From Gemmatimonadota bacterium (GTDB lineage Bacteria > Gemmatimonadota > Gemmatimonadetes > Longimicrobiales > Gaopeijiaceae): a stretch of 64,000 nt of DNA. Of this stretch, positions 9,267-16,735 are shown one piece after another. The stretch spans positions 1-64,000 of the forward strand of contig JAJDXM010000073.1 in assembly GCA_022823225.1 (NCBI GenBank), given 5' to 3'. Each line of letters starts with the position of its first letter. The first letter of the stretch is position 1. The notes under the pieces were generated by a model. That model had not been told where the DNA came from and did not search any database. It saw only the letters and a list, made by a program, of their open reading frames with translations. Position numbers and translations under genes: made by a program.

Positions 9267-9839
9267 CTATTCGCCATCGCGAAATCCGCTCGCTTTCTCG
9301 TTTGAGAGCCCCTCTGTGATGGTGTCCCAGACAAGATCCTGGGCCTGAACCACGCCGAGCTCGCCGTCGCCGACGGCACGGCAGGCAGCCCATATCAGTC
9401 CGTCGATACTTGCCACCACCCACGCGGTGGGCAGATCCGGCCGAATGAAGCCCTCCCGCCGGACGGCTCTCACCAGATCCGCCAGCTCGGACATCTGCCG
9501 CCGGTACGCGCCGGCGATCTCCGGCTCGTCGTCGAGTTCGGGGGCCGATCCCAGAAACCGATAGGACTCGCCCACGCCGACAACGGCCCGCGTGACCAGT
9601 CGCAGCGCGTCGGTCGCCGTGCAGGCCTGTGCCACGGCCTCGCGCGCCACCCTGTCCGTCTCGTCGATCGCCCGCTCGGCCAGCGCCCTGAGCAACCCCG
9701 CCCGGCTCTCGAAGTGACGGAAGACCGTCGCCCGCCCCACCCGCGCCTCGGCCGCAATCTGGTCGACCGTGGCGTTCGGGCACCGCGTCAGTGCCCTGCC
9801 GGCCGCTTCGAGGATTCGTTCTCTGGTCGCCAACGCCAT
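9267..9839 (-). CDS. TetR/AcrR-family transcriptional regulator
   Basis: 190-residue regulator. The N-terminal helix-turn-helix is clear: TRERILEAAGRAL, then ATVDQIAAEARVGRATVFRHFESRAGLL. The C-terminal ligand domain is not assignable. ATG 9839 is chosen because it gives the standard TetR N-terminus; a longer reading crosses the promoter. The palindrome directly before the start suggests autorepression. The redoxin-cytochrome fusion downstream is the likely second target, since it is the next gene on the same strand. Confidence 0.92.
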   Translation of the reverse strand: MALATRERILEAAGRALTRCPNATVDQIAAEARVGRATVFRHFESRAGLLRALAERAIDETDRVAREAVAQACTATDALRLVTRAVVGVGESYRFLGSAPELDDEPEIAGAYRRQMSELADLVRAVRREGFIRPDLPTAWVVASIDGLIWAACRAVGDGELGVVQAQDLVWDTITEGLSNEKASGFRDGE

Positions 9840-9841
9840 CA

Positions 9842-9856
9842 ATGATACCTTATCAT
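9842..9856. promoter_or_regulatory. 15-bp palindromic operator over the TetR-gene ribosome binding site
   Basis: Perfect inverted repeat ATGATA-CCT-TATCAT, 3 bp upstream of the TetR start codon. Read on the minus strand its centre contains the TAAGG that would serve as Shine-Dalgarno sequence. Bound repressor would sit just downstream of the promoter at 9874-9902. Confidence 0.65.
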
Positions 9857-9873
9857 CTTGAATGAGACTATAC

Positions 9874-9902
9874 AGTATCACCAATGCTGCGGGTGCCGTC
9901 AA
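9874..9902 (-). promoter_or_regulatory. Candidate sigma-70 promoter of the TetR gene
   Basis: On the minus strand TTGACG (9902-9897) is followed after exactly 17 bp by GATACT (9879-9874). The predicted start point would fall just ahead of the palindrome at 9842-9856. Confidence 0.55.
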
Positions 9903-9972
9903 GTAGCGGAGTGTACTTCGGGGGCCTGCTCCATATGGGGGGGGGTTGCGCTTGCCCCGCCCTGGCGCTGCT

Positions 9973-10485
9973 TCATTTCAATGCATCGCCGACCATGTCG
10001 CCGCAAGCGACAGCGCGAATCAACTCGTTCCGACTGCCGATCTCCACTCGATACTCGCTCCGTGTCAGCAACAGGGATACGTGACGCTGCATTGAACCGT
10101 AACCCAGGACCGGGCGCAGGCTGGCTCCGTCACCGCCGACTGCTGACATCAGCTTGCGGGCGACATCGGCTCCGCACTGGATCTGCTCGTGAATCGCCTC
10201 CAGATCGGGAGCCTTGACCGTGCCGCTCTTGAGCTCAATCGGGACCGCCCAGCGCCGAGGGCGGCGTTGTGAGCGCTTCCCGGATTCGAAGAACAGAATA
10301 AAATCACACCGCTTCCGGTCGGACGGTGCCAGCGCGTCGCAACCGTCCACACGAGTGAGTACGCGCCTCCCAAGGCTCGCGGGCGGCAGCTTCAGGTGAC
10401 ACCCACGATCCTGGCACGCGTCCGCCAGACAGTCGCGGCAGCACGACTCGAGCTCGGCTCGGATTCCCTCTGTCCAGCTCGCCAG
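9973..10485 (-). CDS. Small PD-(D/E)XK-like protein paired with AAA ATPase
   Basis: About 170 residues, not matched to a named family. The reading frame is open from the ATPase stop and coding in character throughout. Visible are a Cys-rich N-terminus (CCRDCLADACQDRGC), RKRCDFILFF, then WAVPIELKSG, which resembles the D-x(n)-E-x-K core of PD-(D/E)XK nucleases. There is no ATG, GTG or TTG until GTG 10350, which would remove the Cys-rich part and the preceding helix. AGGAGG at the end of the ATPase gene is 8 bases before a CTG at 10485, so a CTG start is proposed; GTG 10350 is the conservative alternative. Function as the effector of the ATPase is inferred. Confidence 0.55.
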   Translation of the reverse strand: MASWTEGIRAELESCCRDCLADACQDRGCHLKLPPASLGRRVLTRVDGCDALAPSDRKRCDFILFFESGKRSQRRPRRWAVPIELKSGTVKAPDLEAIHEQIQCGADVARKLMSAVGGDGASLRPVLGYGSMQRHVSLLLTRSEYRVEIGSRNELIRAVACGDMVGDALK

Positions 10486-10488
10486 CGA

Positions 10489-11991
10489 TCAGTCCTCCTG
10501 AAGCCGGCTATCAATCGTCGCCCAGCGGTTGTACAGATCCCGGGAGACATCGGGAAAGCCTGCGTCGTACATGCCGCTCTCGGAATCGAGTGGGATCTCG
10601 GTGGTCTTGCTGCCAGGATCGCCGGGCTCGAAGAGCCAGGCGCCGACGCTTGCACTGTGCAACACCGCGCCTTCGGCAAGATCCTCTGGTCGTCGGTCGG
10701 ACAGTTCCGATGCTCGAACGATGTTGGCCAGCGCCGACAGGATCCACTCGCTGTGGGTTGTCATCAGCACGCGAACGCCAGCGTCGATGATCCGGGCGAT
10801 CGCCGTCATGAATCGGACCTGCATGGCCGGATGCATGTGCGCCTCCGGCTCCTCGATGATGATGGTTGAACCCGGCGTTGCGTAGTGACGGAGGTAGAGC
10901 ACCAGCGGGATCATCTGGGTCGTCAGAGACGATGCCTGGCTCAAAGGCAGGTCCCGGCCCCAACCCTCAGGCCGGAAGGCGATCACGGGCGAGGCGGTCT
11001 TGGCCGGACCTTCCGCTTGCACCGAGCCGCGGAGGATCTTCTGCTCAAACAGCCGGGCAAGCTCGCCGACTCGCGATCCAGTGGTTCGCCGAGGAAGATC
11101 CACGAATATGTCTCTAAGGAATTCACGCAGGGCACCGGGAACGGGACCGCGGTCGCGAGGCCCGTTGTCACCCATGCGATCGATTGCCGAGCCGAGGATC
11201 GCGGCCTGGGCCTCGAGAGCTCCCGAGCGGCCTGCGGGCAGGTACCAGGCCGGACGCGACGCCGACCCCACGGTGCCGGGCTGCACCAGGCTGAGCAGGG
11301 TGATCAGCAGCCCGCTGTGACTTACCGAAAACTCGTCGTCGTCACCGGCGGGCGAAAACAAGAGGCCGGCGCCCCGGCCGGTTCGGCGGAACATTTCCCC
11401 CTTGTTCAGCCACAGTGTGGCGTCGTGAGGGATCACCGCTTCACAGTCAAGCTTGTCGTCTGCGATCTTGAAGACGTACTGAAACGGCTCGGAAGAGCCC
11501 GCCGCCCCGGCAGGCTCGTAGCTCAGCGTGAATCGGCAGTCACGGGCCCCCCGCAGGATCAGGTCGTCCATCGACGCCGCGCCGAACACGTCCACCAGAA
11601 TACCCGACGTGTCAGCACCGACATCCGGTGCCTCAAGAGCCAACCGGGTCAGGGCCGCGACGTCTTCGCCGAGCTCAGAGGAGTCCACACTCTCTTCGAC
11701 CGGATTCAAGACGAATTCCTCCAGACGCCGTACGACGCCGGGCAGATCACCCATGCGACTTGCCACTCGGTTGAAGTCGGACAGCCCGTAGGTCCGCGTA
11801 CGAGAGACCGTATGCCGCGCAAAATAGGCATGCAGCACGTAGACCAGCTTGGCAATGCAGGACTTCCCCGCGTTGCTGGGTCCCGCGAAGACCGTCAGCG
11901 GACGCAGCTCCAGCTCCGCTTTCGAAACGGGCCCGAAGTCCGCGACCTCTAGCCGGTAGGGTCCGGTGCCGTTAGGCGACTTGCTGTTCAT
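10489..11991 (-). CDS. AAA/ABC-type ATPase (AAA_15/AAA_21-like), candidate defence component
   Basis: 500-residue OLD/SMC-like ATPase without a TOPRIM domain. Walker A is GPSNAGKS (37-44), Walker B TIIIEEPEAHMHP near 376-388, and the switch His is in MTTHSE near 409-414. LPLSQASSLTTQMIPLVLYL is in the usual signature-like position. Such ATPases act with a nuclease or other effector in systems such as Septu and in many unnamed pairs. ATG 11991 is chosen since upstream residues are Arg-rich and unlike the family. The small ELK-motif protein follows immediately and is likely coupled. The pair is inserted between the TetR locus and the fumarate reductase operon. Confidence 0.78.
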   Translation of the reverse strand: MNSKSPNGTGPYRLEVADFGPVSKAELELRPLTVFAGPSNAGKSCIAKLVYVLHAYFARHTVSRTRTYGLSDFNRVASRMGDLPGVVRRLEEFVLNPVEESVDSSELGEDVAALTRLALEAPDVGADTSGILVDVFGAASMDDLILRGARDCRFTLSYEPAGAAGSSEPFQYVFKIADDKLDCEAVIPHDATLWLNKGEMFRRTGRGAGLLFSPAGDDDEFSVSHSGLLITLLSLVQPGTVGSASRPAWYLPAGRSGALEAQAAILGSAIDRMGDNGPRDRGPVPGALREFLRDIFVDLPRRTTGSRVGELARLFEQKILRGSVQAEGPAKTASPVIAFRPEGWGRDLPLSQASSLTTQMIPLVLYLRHYATPGSTIIIEEPEAHMHPAMQVRFMTAIARIIDAGVRVLMTTHSEWILSALANIVRASELSDRRPEDLAEGAVLHSASVGAWLFEPGDPGSKTTEIPLDSESGMYDAGFPDVSRDLYNRWATIDSRLQED

Positions 11992-12092
11992 GCGCCAAAG
12001 CTGGCCGTCCGGCCGCGGGTCGGCAAGCCGGCGGTTCCTGGACGTGCCGTCTTCGTCCACATCGATCCCGGCCAGGAGACCTCGACGGCGCC

Positions 12093-12114
12093 GTGCGCCT
12101 CGGGCGCGGCGCAC
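12093..12114 (-). terminator. Hairpin downstream of frdD
   Basis: Perfect 7-bp arms GTGCGCC (12093-12099) and GGCGCAC (12108-12114) with an 8-base loop, 46 bp past the frdD stop. No T-run. Confidence 0.4.
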
Positions 12115-12159
12115 CGTGAGCTTTGGGACGCCGCTACGGGATCGAAGGCTCCGTGGCTG

Positions 12160-12567
12160 CTAAATCCCCCAGAGCACCCACGCCGCCCAGCCGCTGAGGG
12201 CCAGCGCGCCGCCGTAGCAGGGCAGCTTCAGCGCACCGGCGTAGCGGCGCATCCCCACGTCCATGAGCAGGTGGCGGATCCGGTGCATGCAGTGGAAGAG
12301 GGAAAGGGTGATGACCCCGAGGAGCGCGACCTTCACCGGCCACCATCCCGCGGCCTGCGCGAACGCCGCCGCGCGCTCCGCCGCCACCATCTCGTCGCCC
12401 GCGGGCAGCAGGAACCCCGTCACGATCACGAACGCGGGAACAAAGAGCGCGGCCATCACGCCGCCGGCCGAAAAGAGCGCCCACCAGAAGGCTTCGCCCG
12501 AGGGACGCGCCGAGCCTCCGCCCTTCTGCGCACCGCCCCCGGCCCCGCCGCCTCCGCCCGCGCTCAC
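12160..12567 (-). CDS. frdD: Fumarate reductase/succinate dehydrogenase membrane subunit D
   Basis: 135-residue membrane anchor. After a Gly-rich N-terminus it has FrdD-like helices: FWWALFSAGGVMAALFVPAF, KVALLGVITLSLFHCMHRIRHLLMD and a third near the C-terminus. The LFHCMHRIRH segment fits quinone or heme-proximal His positions in the FrdD family. A GTG start overlaps the frdC stop (GTGA). It is the last gene of the complex II operon. Direction of the reaction (fumarate reduction or succinate oxidation) cannot be told from sequence alone. Confidence 0.85.
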   Translation of the reverse strand: MSAGGGGGAGGGAQKGGGSARPSGEAFWWALFSAGGVMAALFVPAFVIVTGFLLPAGDEMVAAERAAAFAQAAGWWPVKVALLGVITLSLFHCMHRIRHLLMDVGMRRYAGALKLPCYGGALALSGWAAWVLWGI

Positions 12568-12950
12568 CTGAGCACCCACCACACGATGACCGCGCTCACG
12601 GTCAGCCACGGCCCGTACCCCATCACGATTTGCGATACCGGTCCCGACAGCCGTTTCTCGCCCAGAAAGACCGGCATCGCCTGCGGCACCGCGCCGAAGA
12701 AGGTGACGGCGTGCCACACGGCCGCGGCCAGCGCCACCACGTGGGCCGCCATCCAGCCCGGGCTGCCCATCGCCGCGATCCATTCGCCGAACGCCGCCTC
12801 CCCGGCGCCGAGCCGGGCCAGCGTCATCACGAACACCACCAGGTATCCCGCCATGAACACGCTCGTCAGCTCCCGGATCATGAAGCGCATGTAGCCGGGC
12901 CGCTCCGTCCACCAGGCCCACCGGTGCGGTCGGTGATACTGTCCGCTCAT
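12564..12950 (-). CDS. frdC: Fumarate reductase/succinate dehydrogenase membrane subunit C
   Basis: 128-residue FrdC-like anchor with three predicted membrane helices: LTSVFMAGYLVVFVMTLARL, WMAAHVVALAAAVWHAVTFF and GYGPWLTVSAVIVWWVL. The N-terminal RPGYMRFMIRELTSV is typical of FrdC. The start overlaps the stop of a 21-codon ORF that bridges frdB and frdC. With frdD it anchors the FrdAB catalytic dimer and handles quinone. Confidence 0.87.
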   Translation of the reverse strand: MSGQYHRPHRWAWWTERPGYMRFMIRELTSVFMAGYLVVFVMTLARLGAGEAAFGEWIAAMGSPGWMAAHVVALAAAVWHAVTFFGAVPQAMPVFLGEKRLSGPVSQIVMGYGPWLTVSAVIVWWVLR

Positions 12951-13012
12951 GGGCGTGCCCCCTTCGGCCCCTGGCCGGCCGGCCAGCCGCGCGCCGCCGC
13001 CCGTCCGCTCAT
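12947..13012 (-). CDS. 21-codon bridging ORF between frdB and frdC
   Basis: A 21-residue Gly/Ala/Arg-rich reading frame that starts MSGRAAARG. Its ATG overlaps the frdB stop (ATGA) and its stop overlaps the frdC start (ATGA), so a ribosome could pass frdB-miniORF-frdC by successive re-initiation. The sequence around its start (13003-13030) matches 25 of 28 bases around the frdC start (12941-12968), so it looks like a duplication of the start region. The peptide itself may have no function. Confidence 0.4.
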   Translation of the reverse strand: MSGRAAARGWPAGQGPKGARP

Positions 13013-13761
13013 GAGCCCGCCCCCTTCGGCATCACGAATCGCTTGAAGAACTCCTGCGCGCCGACGGCCTTGGCCTGCTGGATCGCGCCCGCCGGGTCGA
13101 CGTGCTTCGGGCACACCACCGTGCACTCGCCGACGAAAGTGCATCCCCACATCGCCTCGCTGGACAGCATGACCTCCAGCCGCTCCGACTGGCCCTGGTC
13201 GCGCGAGTCCTTGTTGTAGCGGTGGCCGAGCGCGAGCGCGGCCGGGCCGAGGAACTCCTCCTCGTGGCCCACGACCGGGCACGCGGCGTAGCACAGCATG
13301 CAGTTGATGCACATCGAGAACTGCTTGTAGCGCGCCAGCTCGGCGGGCGTCTGCCGGTACTCGCCCTGCGAGGTGTCGTTCACATCGTCGCGGATGATGT
13401 ACGGCTTGACCGCTTCGAGCTTGTCCATGAAGCCGTCCATCGAGACGACCAGGTCGCGTTCGACGGGGAAGTTGACCAGCGGATCGACCCGGACCGGGCG
13501 CGGATAGTAGTCCTTCAGGAAGGCCGCGCAAGTCAGCTTGGGCTCGCCGTTCACCATCATCCCGCAGCTTCCGCAGACCCCCATGCGGCAGCTCCAGCGG
13601 TGCGTGACCGTGCCGTCCACATGGTCCTTGATCCAGTTGATCGCGTCAAGCACGACCCAGTCCTCGTCGTAGGGGACCTCGTACGACTGGTAGCGCGGCT
13701 CGGAGTCGGTTTCCGGGTGGTAGCGGAAGAGCTCCAGCGTGATCGTGGCGTTTTCTGACAT
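13009..13761 (-). CDS. frdB: Fumarate reductase/succinate dehydrogenase iron-sulfur subunit
   Basis: 250-residue iron-sulfur subunit. The [2Fe-2S] motif is CRMGVCGSCGMMVNGEPKLTC near residues 58-78, and the C-terminal clusters are formed by CINCMLCYAACP near 150 and CTFVGECTVVCPKHVDP near 204. The GEC spacing and ALGHRYNKDSRD segment fit the FrdB type. It transfers electrons between the FAD of FrdA and quinone at FrdCD. It starts 12 bp after frdA. Confidence 0.95.
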   Translation of the reverse strand: MSENATITLELFRYHPETDSEPRYQSYEVPYDEDWVVLDAINWIKDHVDGTVTHRWSCRMGVCGSCGMMVNGEPKLTCAAFLKDYYPRPVRVDPLVNFPVERDLVVSMDGFMDKLEAVKPYIIRDDVNDTSQGEYRQTPAELARYKQFSMCINCMLCYAACPVVGHEEEFLGPAALALGHRYNKDSRDQGQSERLEVMLSSEAMWGCTFVGECTVVCPKHVDPAGAIQQAKAVGAQEFFKRFVMPKGAGS

Positions 13762-13773
13762 GATCCTGACCCG

Positions 13774-15627
13774 CTATGAGGGTTCGCCGGCCGCGCCGGA
13801 GCTGCCCGGGCCGCCAGCCGCGCCAGCCTCGCCCGCAGGCCGCTTCAGCCCGGAGCCGGCGCCGTAGGTGCGCTCGCCCGGCGGCCATTTCGTGATGGTC
13901 ACGGGGCTGTACTCGATCCTGGGTGCGCTCCCGTCCGGCTGCCGGAAGGCCAGCGAGTGGGCGAGGAAGTCGTCGTCGTTGCGGTCGGGGTGGTCGAGGC
14001 GCTGGTGCGAACCGCGCGACTCCGTGCGCTCGCGGGCGGAATGCGCCATGGCCTCGGCCACGTCCAGCAGCGAGGACAGTTCGAGCGCGGCGGTGAGTTC
14101 GGTGTTGAAGCAGTTCGACTGGTCGTCCAGGGTGACCCTCCGGTAGCGTTCGCGCAGCTCGGCGATCTTGTTGCACGCCGCTTCGAGCGAATCGGCGTCG
14201 CGGTAGATCCCGGCGCCGTCCTCCATCGCGTCGTGCAGCTCGTTGCGCAGCACCGCGATCCGCTCGCTGCCCGACCGGGTGCGCGCGCTGAAGTACGTGC
14301 GCCGGATGCGCTCGCTCTCGTCGGCCGACTGCGCCTCGAGTCCCGATACATCGTAGTCGGGCTGGTCCATGGCGAAACGGGCCGCGTGGGTGCCCGCCTG
14401 GCCGCCGAACACGAGCAGTTCGGTGAGCGAATTCGACCCCAGCCGGTTCGCCCCGTTGATGGAGACGCACGCGCACTCGCCGGCGGCGTAGAGGCCGGAA
14501 ATGTTCGTGGCCGAATCGCTGTCGACGTCGATGCCGCCCATCACGTAGTGGACGACCGGCCGCACCGGAATCGGCTGGTGGACGGGGTCGATCCCGGCGT
14601 AGCTGCGCGCGAGTTCGCGCACGAAGGGGATCTTCCGGTCGATCTTCTCCGCCCCGAGGTGGCGCAGGTCGAGGTGAACCGCGTCGCCGTCCTTCGTCCT
14701 GATCGTCCGCCCGGCATTCTTCTCCTTGATGAAGCACTGGCTCAGCTTGTCGCGGGGGCCCAGCTCCATCGCGCGCTTCTGCGGGTGCCGGGGGTCGCTG
14801 ACGTCGAGCGCCTCGCCCAGGTCGTAGTCCTGCAGGTAGCGGTAGCCGTCCTTGTTGACCAGGATGCCGCCCTCGCCCCGCGACGCCTCGGTGATCAGGA
14901 TGCCGGTGCCGGGCAGCCCCGTCGGGTGGTACTGGATGAACTCCATGTCCTTCAGCGCCACCCCCGCATGGTAGGCCATCGCCATCCCGTCGCCCGTCTT
15001 GATCGCCCCGTTGGTGGTGAAGGGGAAGGCCTTGCCCGCGCCGCCGGTGCAGATGATCACCGACTTGCCCAGGATGGCCCGCACGGTGCCCGTCCGCAGC
15101 TCGATCGCCGCGCACCCCCGGCAGCGCCCCGCGTCGTCCATGAGCAGCCTGGTCGCGAAGTGCTCGTCGTAGCGGACGATGTTGCCGTACTTCAGCGTGG
15201 TCTGGAAAAGCGAATGCAGCATGTGGAAGCCGGTCTTGTCGGCCGCGAACCAGGTCCGCTCGATCTTCATGCCCCCGAATGGACGCACCGCAACCGACCC
15301 GTCGGGCGTGCGGCTCCACGGGCAGCCCCAGTGCTCCAGCTGGATCATTTCGCTGGGGGCGCGGTTGACGAAGTACTCGACCGCGTCCTGATCGGCGAGC
15401 CAGTCGGCGCCGCTGATCGTGTCGTAGATGTGGTCTTCCAGGCTGTCGTTCGGCTTGATCACCGCCGCCGCGCCGCCCTCCGCCGTCACGGTGTGGCTGC
15501 GCATCGGGTAGACCTTGGAGACGCAGGCCACCGAGAAGGACGGGTTCTCTTCCGCGATCGCGATCGCGGCGCGGAGCCCGGCCCCGCCGCCGCCGATGAT
15601 GATCACGTCGTGCTGATGCGTCGTCAT
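13774..15627 (-). CDS. frdA: Fumarate reductase/succinate dehydrogenase flavoprotein subunit
   Basis: 617-residue catalytic flavoprotein. The Rossmann motif is [17 protein letters not shown] (8-24), the covalent-FAD His region [14 protein letters not shown] (near 43-56), and substrate residues lie in [23 protein letters not shown] and in the [12 protein letters not shown] segment. The C-terminal domain includes [15 protein letters not shown]. It has an Ala/Gly/Pro-rich tail of about 20 residues. It heads the frdABCD operon; AAGAG precedes the start. Confidence 0.95.
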   Translation of the reverse strand: MTTHQHDVIIIGGGGAGLRAAIAIAEENPSFSVACVSKVYPMRSHTVTAEGGAAAVIKPNDSLEDHIYDTISGADWLADQDAVEYFVNRAPSEMIQLEHWGCPWSRTPDGSVAVRPFGGMKIERTWFAADKTGFHMLHSLFQTTLKYGNIVRYDEHFATRLLMDDAGRCRGCAAIELRTGTVRAILGKSVIICTGGAGKAFPFTTNGAIKTGDGMAMAYHAGVALKDMEFIQYHPTGLPGTGILITEASRGEGGILVNKDGYRYLQDYDLGEALDVSDPRHPQKRAMELGPRDKLSQCFIKEKNAGRTIRTKDGDAVHLDLRHLGAEKIDRKIPFVRELARSYAGIDPVHQPIPVRPVVHYVMGGIDVDSDSATNISGLYAAGECACVSINGANRLGSNSLTELLVFGGQAGTHAARFAMDQPDYDVSGLEAQSADESERIRRTYFSARTRSGSERIAVLRNELHDAMEDGAGIYRDADSLEAACNKIAELRERYRRVTLDDQSNCFNTELTAALELSSLLDVAEAMAHSARERTESRGSHQRLDHPDRNDDDFLAHSLAFRQPDGSAPRIEYSPVTITKWPPGERTYGAGSGLKRPAGEAGAAGGPGSSGAAGEPS

Positions 15628-15712
15628 GTGGCTCTTGATTCAGGCCGCCGCGCAGAAGCGGCGCCCGGCGGAGGTTGCGGGGGATCGACTGGTCACGATG
15701 GGAAGTTAAAGG

Positions 15713-16735
15713 TCACTTGTAGTCCGCAAAATCGTCAAGCGGATCGTCGAAGTCGTCACCCATCCGCTGGACGAGACCCCGCGCACCGCCCAGTGCAGGG
15801 GCATCCCGCGTTGTGTCGGCCGCCTCCGCGCGCGCTTCCCCGGTCAGCGTCTGCAGGTCGTCCCCCTCCAGCTCCCCCATGTCGTGCCGGTCCTTCACCA
15901 GGCACCCGAGCGTCTCGGCGACGGTCTCGGCATCGAGCGCGTCCCGGTGGAGCGTGACCAGCGCCCGCGCCCAGTCCAGCGTCTCGGCCACCCCCGGCGG
16001 CTTCATCAGCGACCGGCGGCGCAGCGCCTGCACGAAGTGCGCGATCTCGGCGGCGAGCAGGTCGGCGATCCCGGGCACGCGCGCCCGAACGATCTCGACC
16101 TCCTTCTCGAACGTGGGGTGCTCGATGTAGAGGTAGAGGCACCGCCGCCGGAGCGCGTCGCCGATCTCGCGGGTCCGGTTCGAGGTCAGGATGACCACCG
16201 GACGATGTGCCGCCCGAATCGTCCCCAGTTCGGGGATCGTGACCTGGAAGTCGGAGAGCACCTCCAGCAGGAACGCTTCGAACCCCTCGTCGGCGCGGTC
16301 GATCTCGTCGATCAGCAGGACCGGCGGCGCATCCGCGCATGTGATCGCCCGCAGCAGCGGCCGTTCCAGCAGGTATTCGCGCCCGAAAATGAGGTCTTCC
16401 AGTTCGCCGGCACCCGCGAGACCGTCCCCTTCCGGCATGCCGCCGCCCCGTTCGTCGGCCGCGATCCGCAGCCGGAGCAGCTGTTTCTGGTAGTTCCACT
16501 CGTAGAGCGACGTGTTCACGTCCAGCCCCTCGTAGCACTGCAGCCGGATCAGCTCGGCGTCCAGAATCGCCGCCACGACCTTTGCAACCTCGGTCTTCCC
16601 GACGCCCGCGTCGCCCTCGATCAGCAGCGGCTTCTCCATCGCGCGGGCCAGGTGCACGGCCGTAACGATCGACCGCTCCGCGATGTACCCGTGCTCGCGC
16701 ATCGAAGCCTGCAGCCCGCGGATCTCCGGCCTCAC
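15713..16735 (-). CDS. coxD: MoxR-type AAA+ ATPase (CoxD-like)
   Basis: 340-residue AAA+ ATPase. Walker A is LLIEGDAGVGKTEVAKV and Walker B PVLLIDEIDRADEGFEAFLLE; sensor 1 is VVILTSNRTREIGDALRRRCLYLYIEHP. These are typical of the MoxR branch, and CoxD of this branch works with the VWA protein CoxE to mature the CO dehydrogenase active site. The GTG start overlaps the XdhC stop (GTGA). It is the last gene of an overlapping operon that also holds XdhC and MocA, supporting the cofactor-maturation role. Confidence 0.85.
   Translation of the reverse strand: MRPEIRGLQASMREHGYIAERSIVTAVHLARAMEKPLLIEGDAGVGKTEVAKVVAAILDAELIRLQCYEGLDVNTSLYEWNYQKQLLRLRIAADERGGGMPEGDGLAGAGELEDLIFGREYLLERPLLRAITCADAPPVLLIDEIDRADEGFEAFLLEVLSDFQVTIPELGTIRAAHRPVVILTSNRTREIGDALRRRCLYLYIEHPTFEKEVEIVRARVPGIADLLAAEIAHFVQALRRRSLMKPPGVAETLDWARALVTLHRDALDAETVAETLGCLVKDRHDMGELEGDDLQTLTGEARAEAADTTRDAPALGGARGLVQRMGDDFDDPLDDFADYK

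Noticed and set aside
9938-9946. Run of nine G in the gap upstream of the TetR promoter
   Set aside because: A single homopolymer in a noncoding gap; more likely polymorphism or sequencing noise than a functional element.
13957-15957. Very long open frame on the plus strand opposite frdA
   Set aside because: It is antisense to a clear flavoprotein gene, Arg/Val/Ala-rich and has no recognisable motif. High GC produces such open frames.
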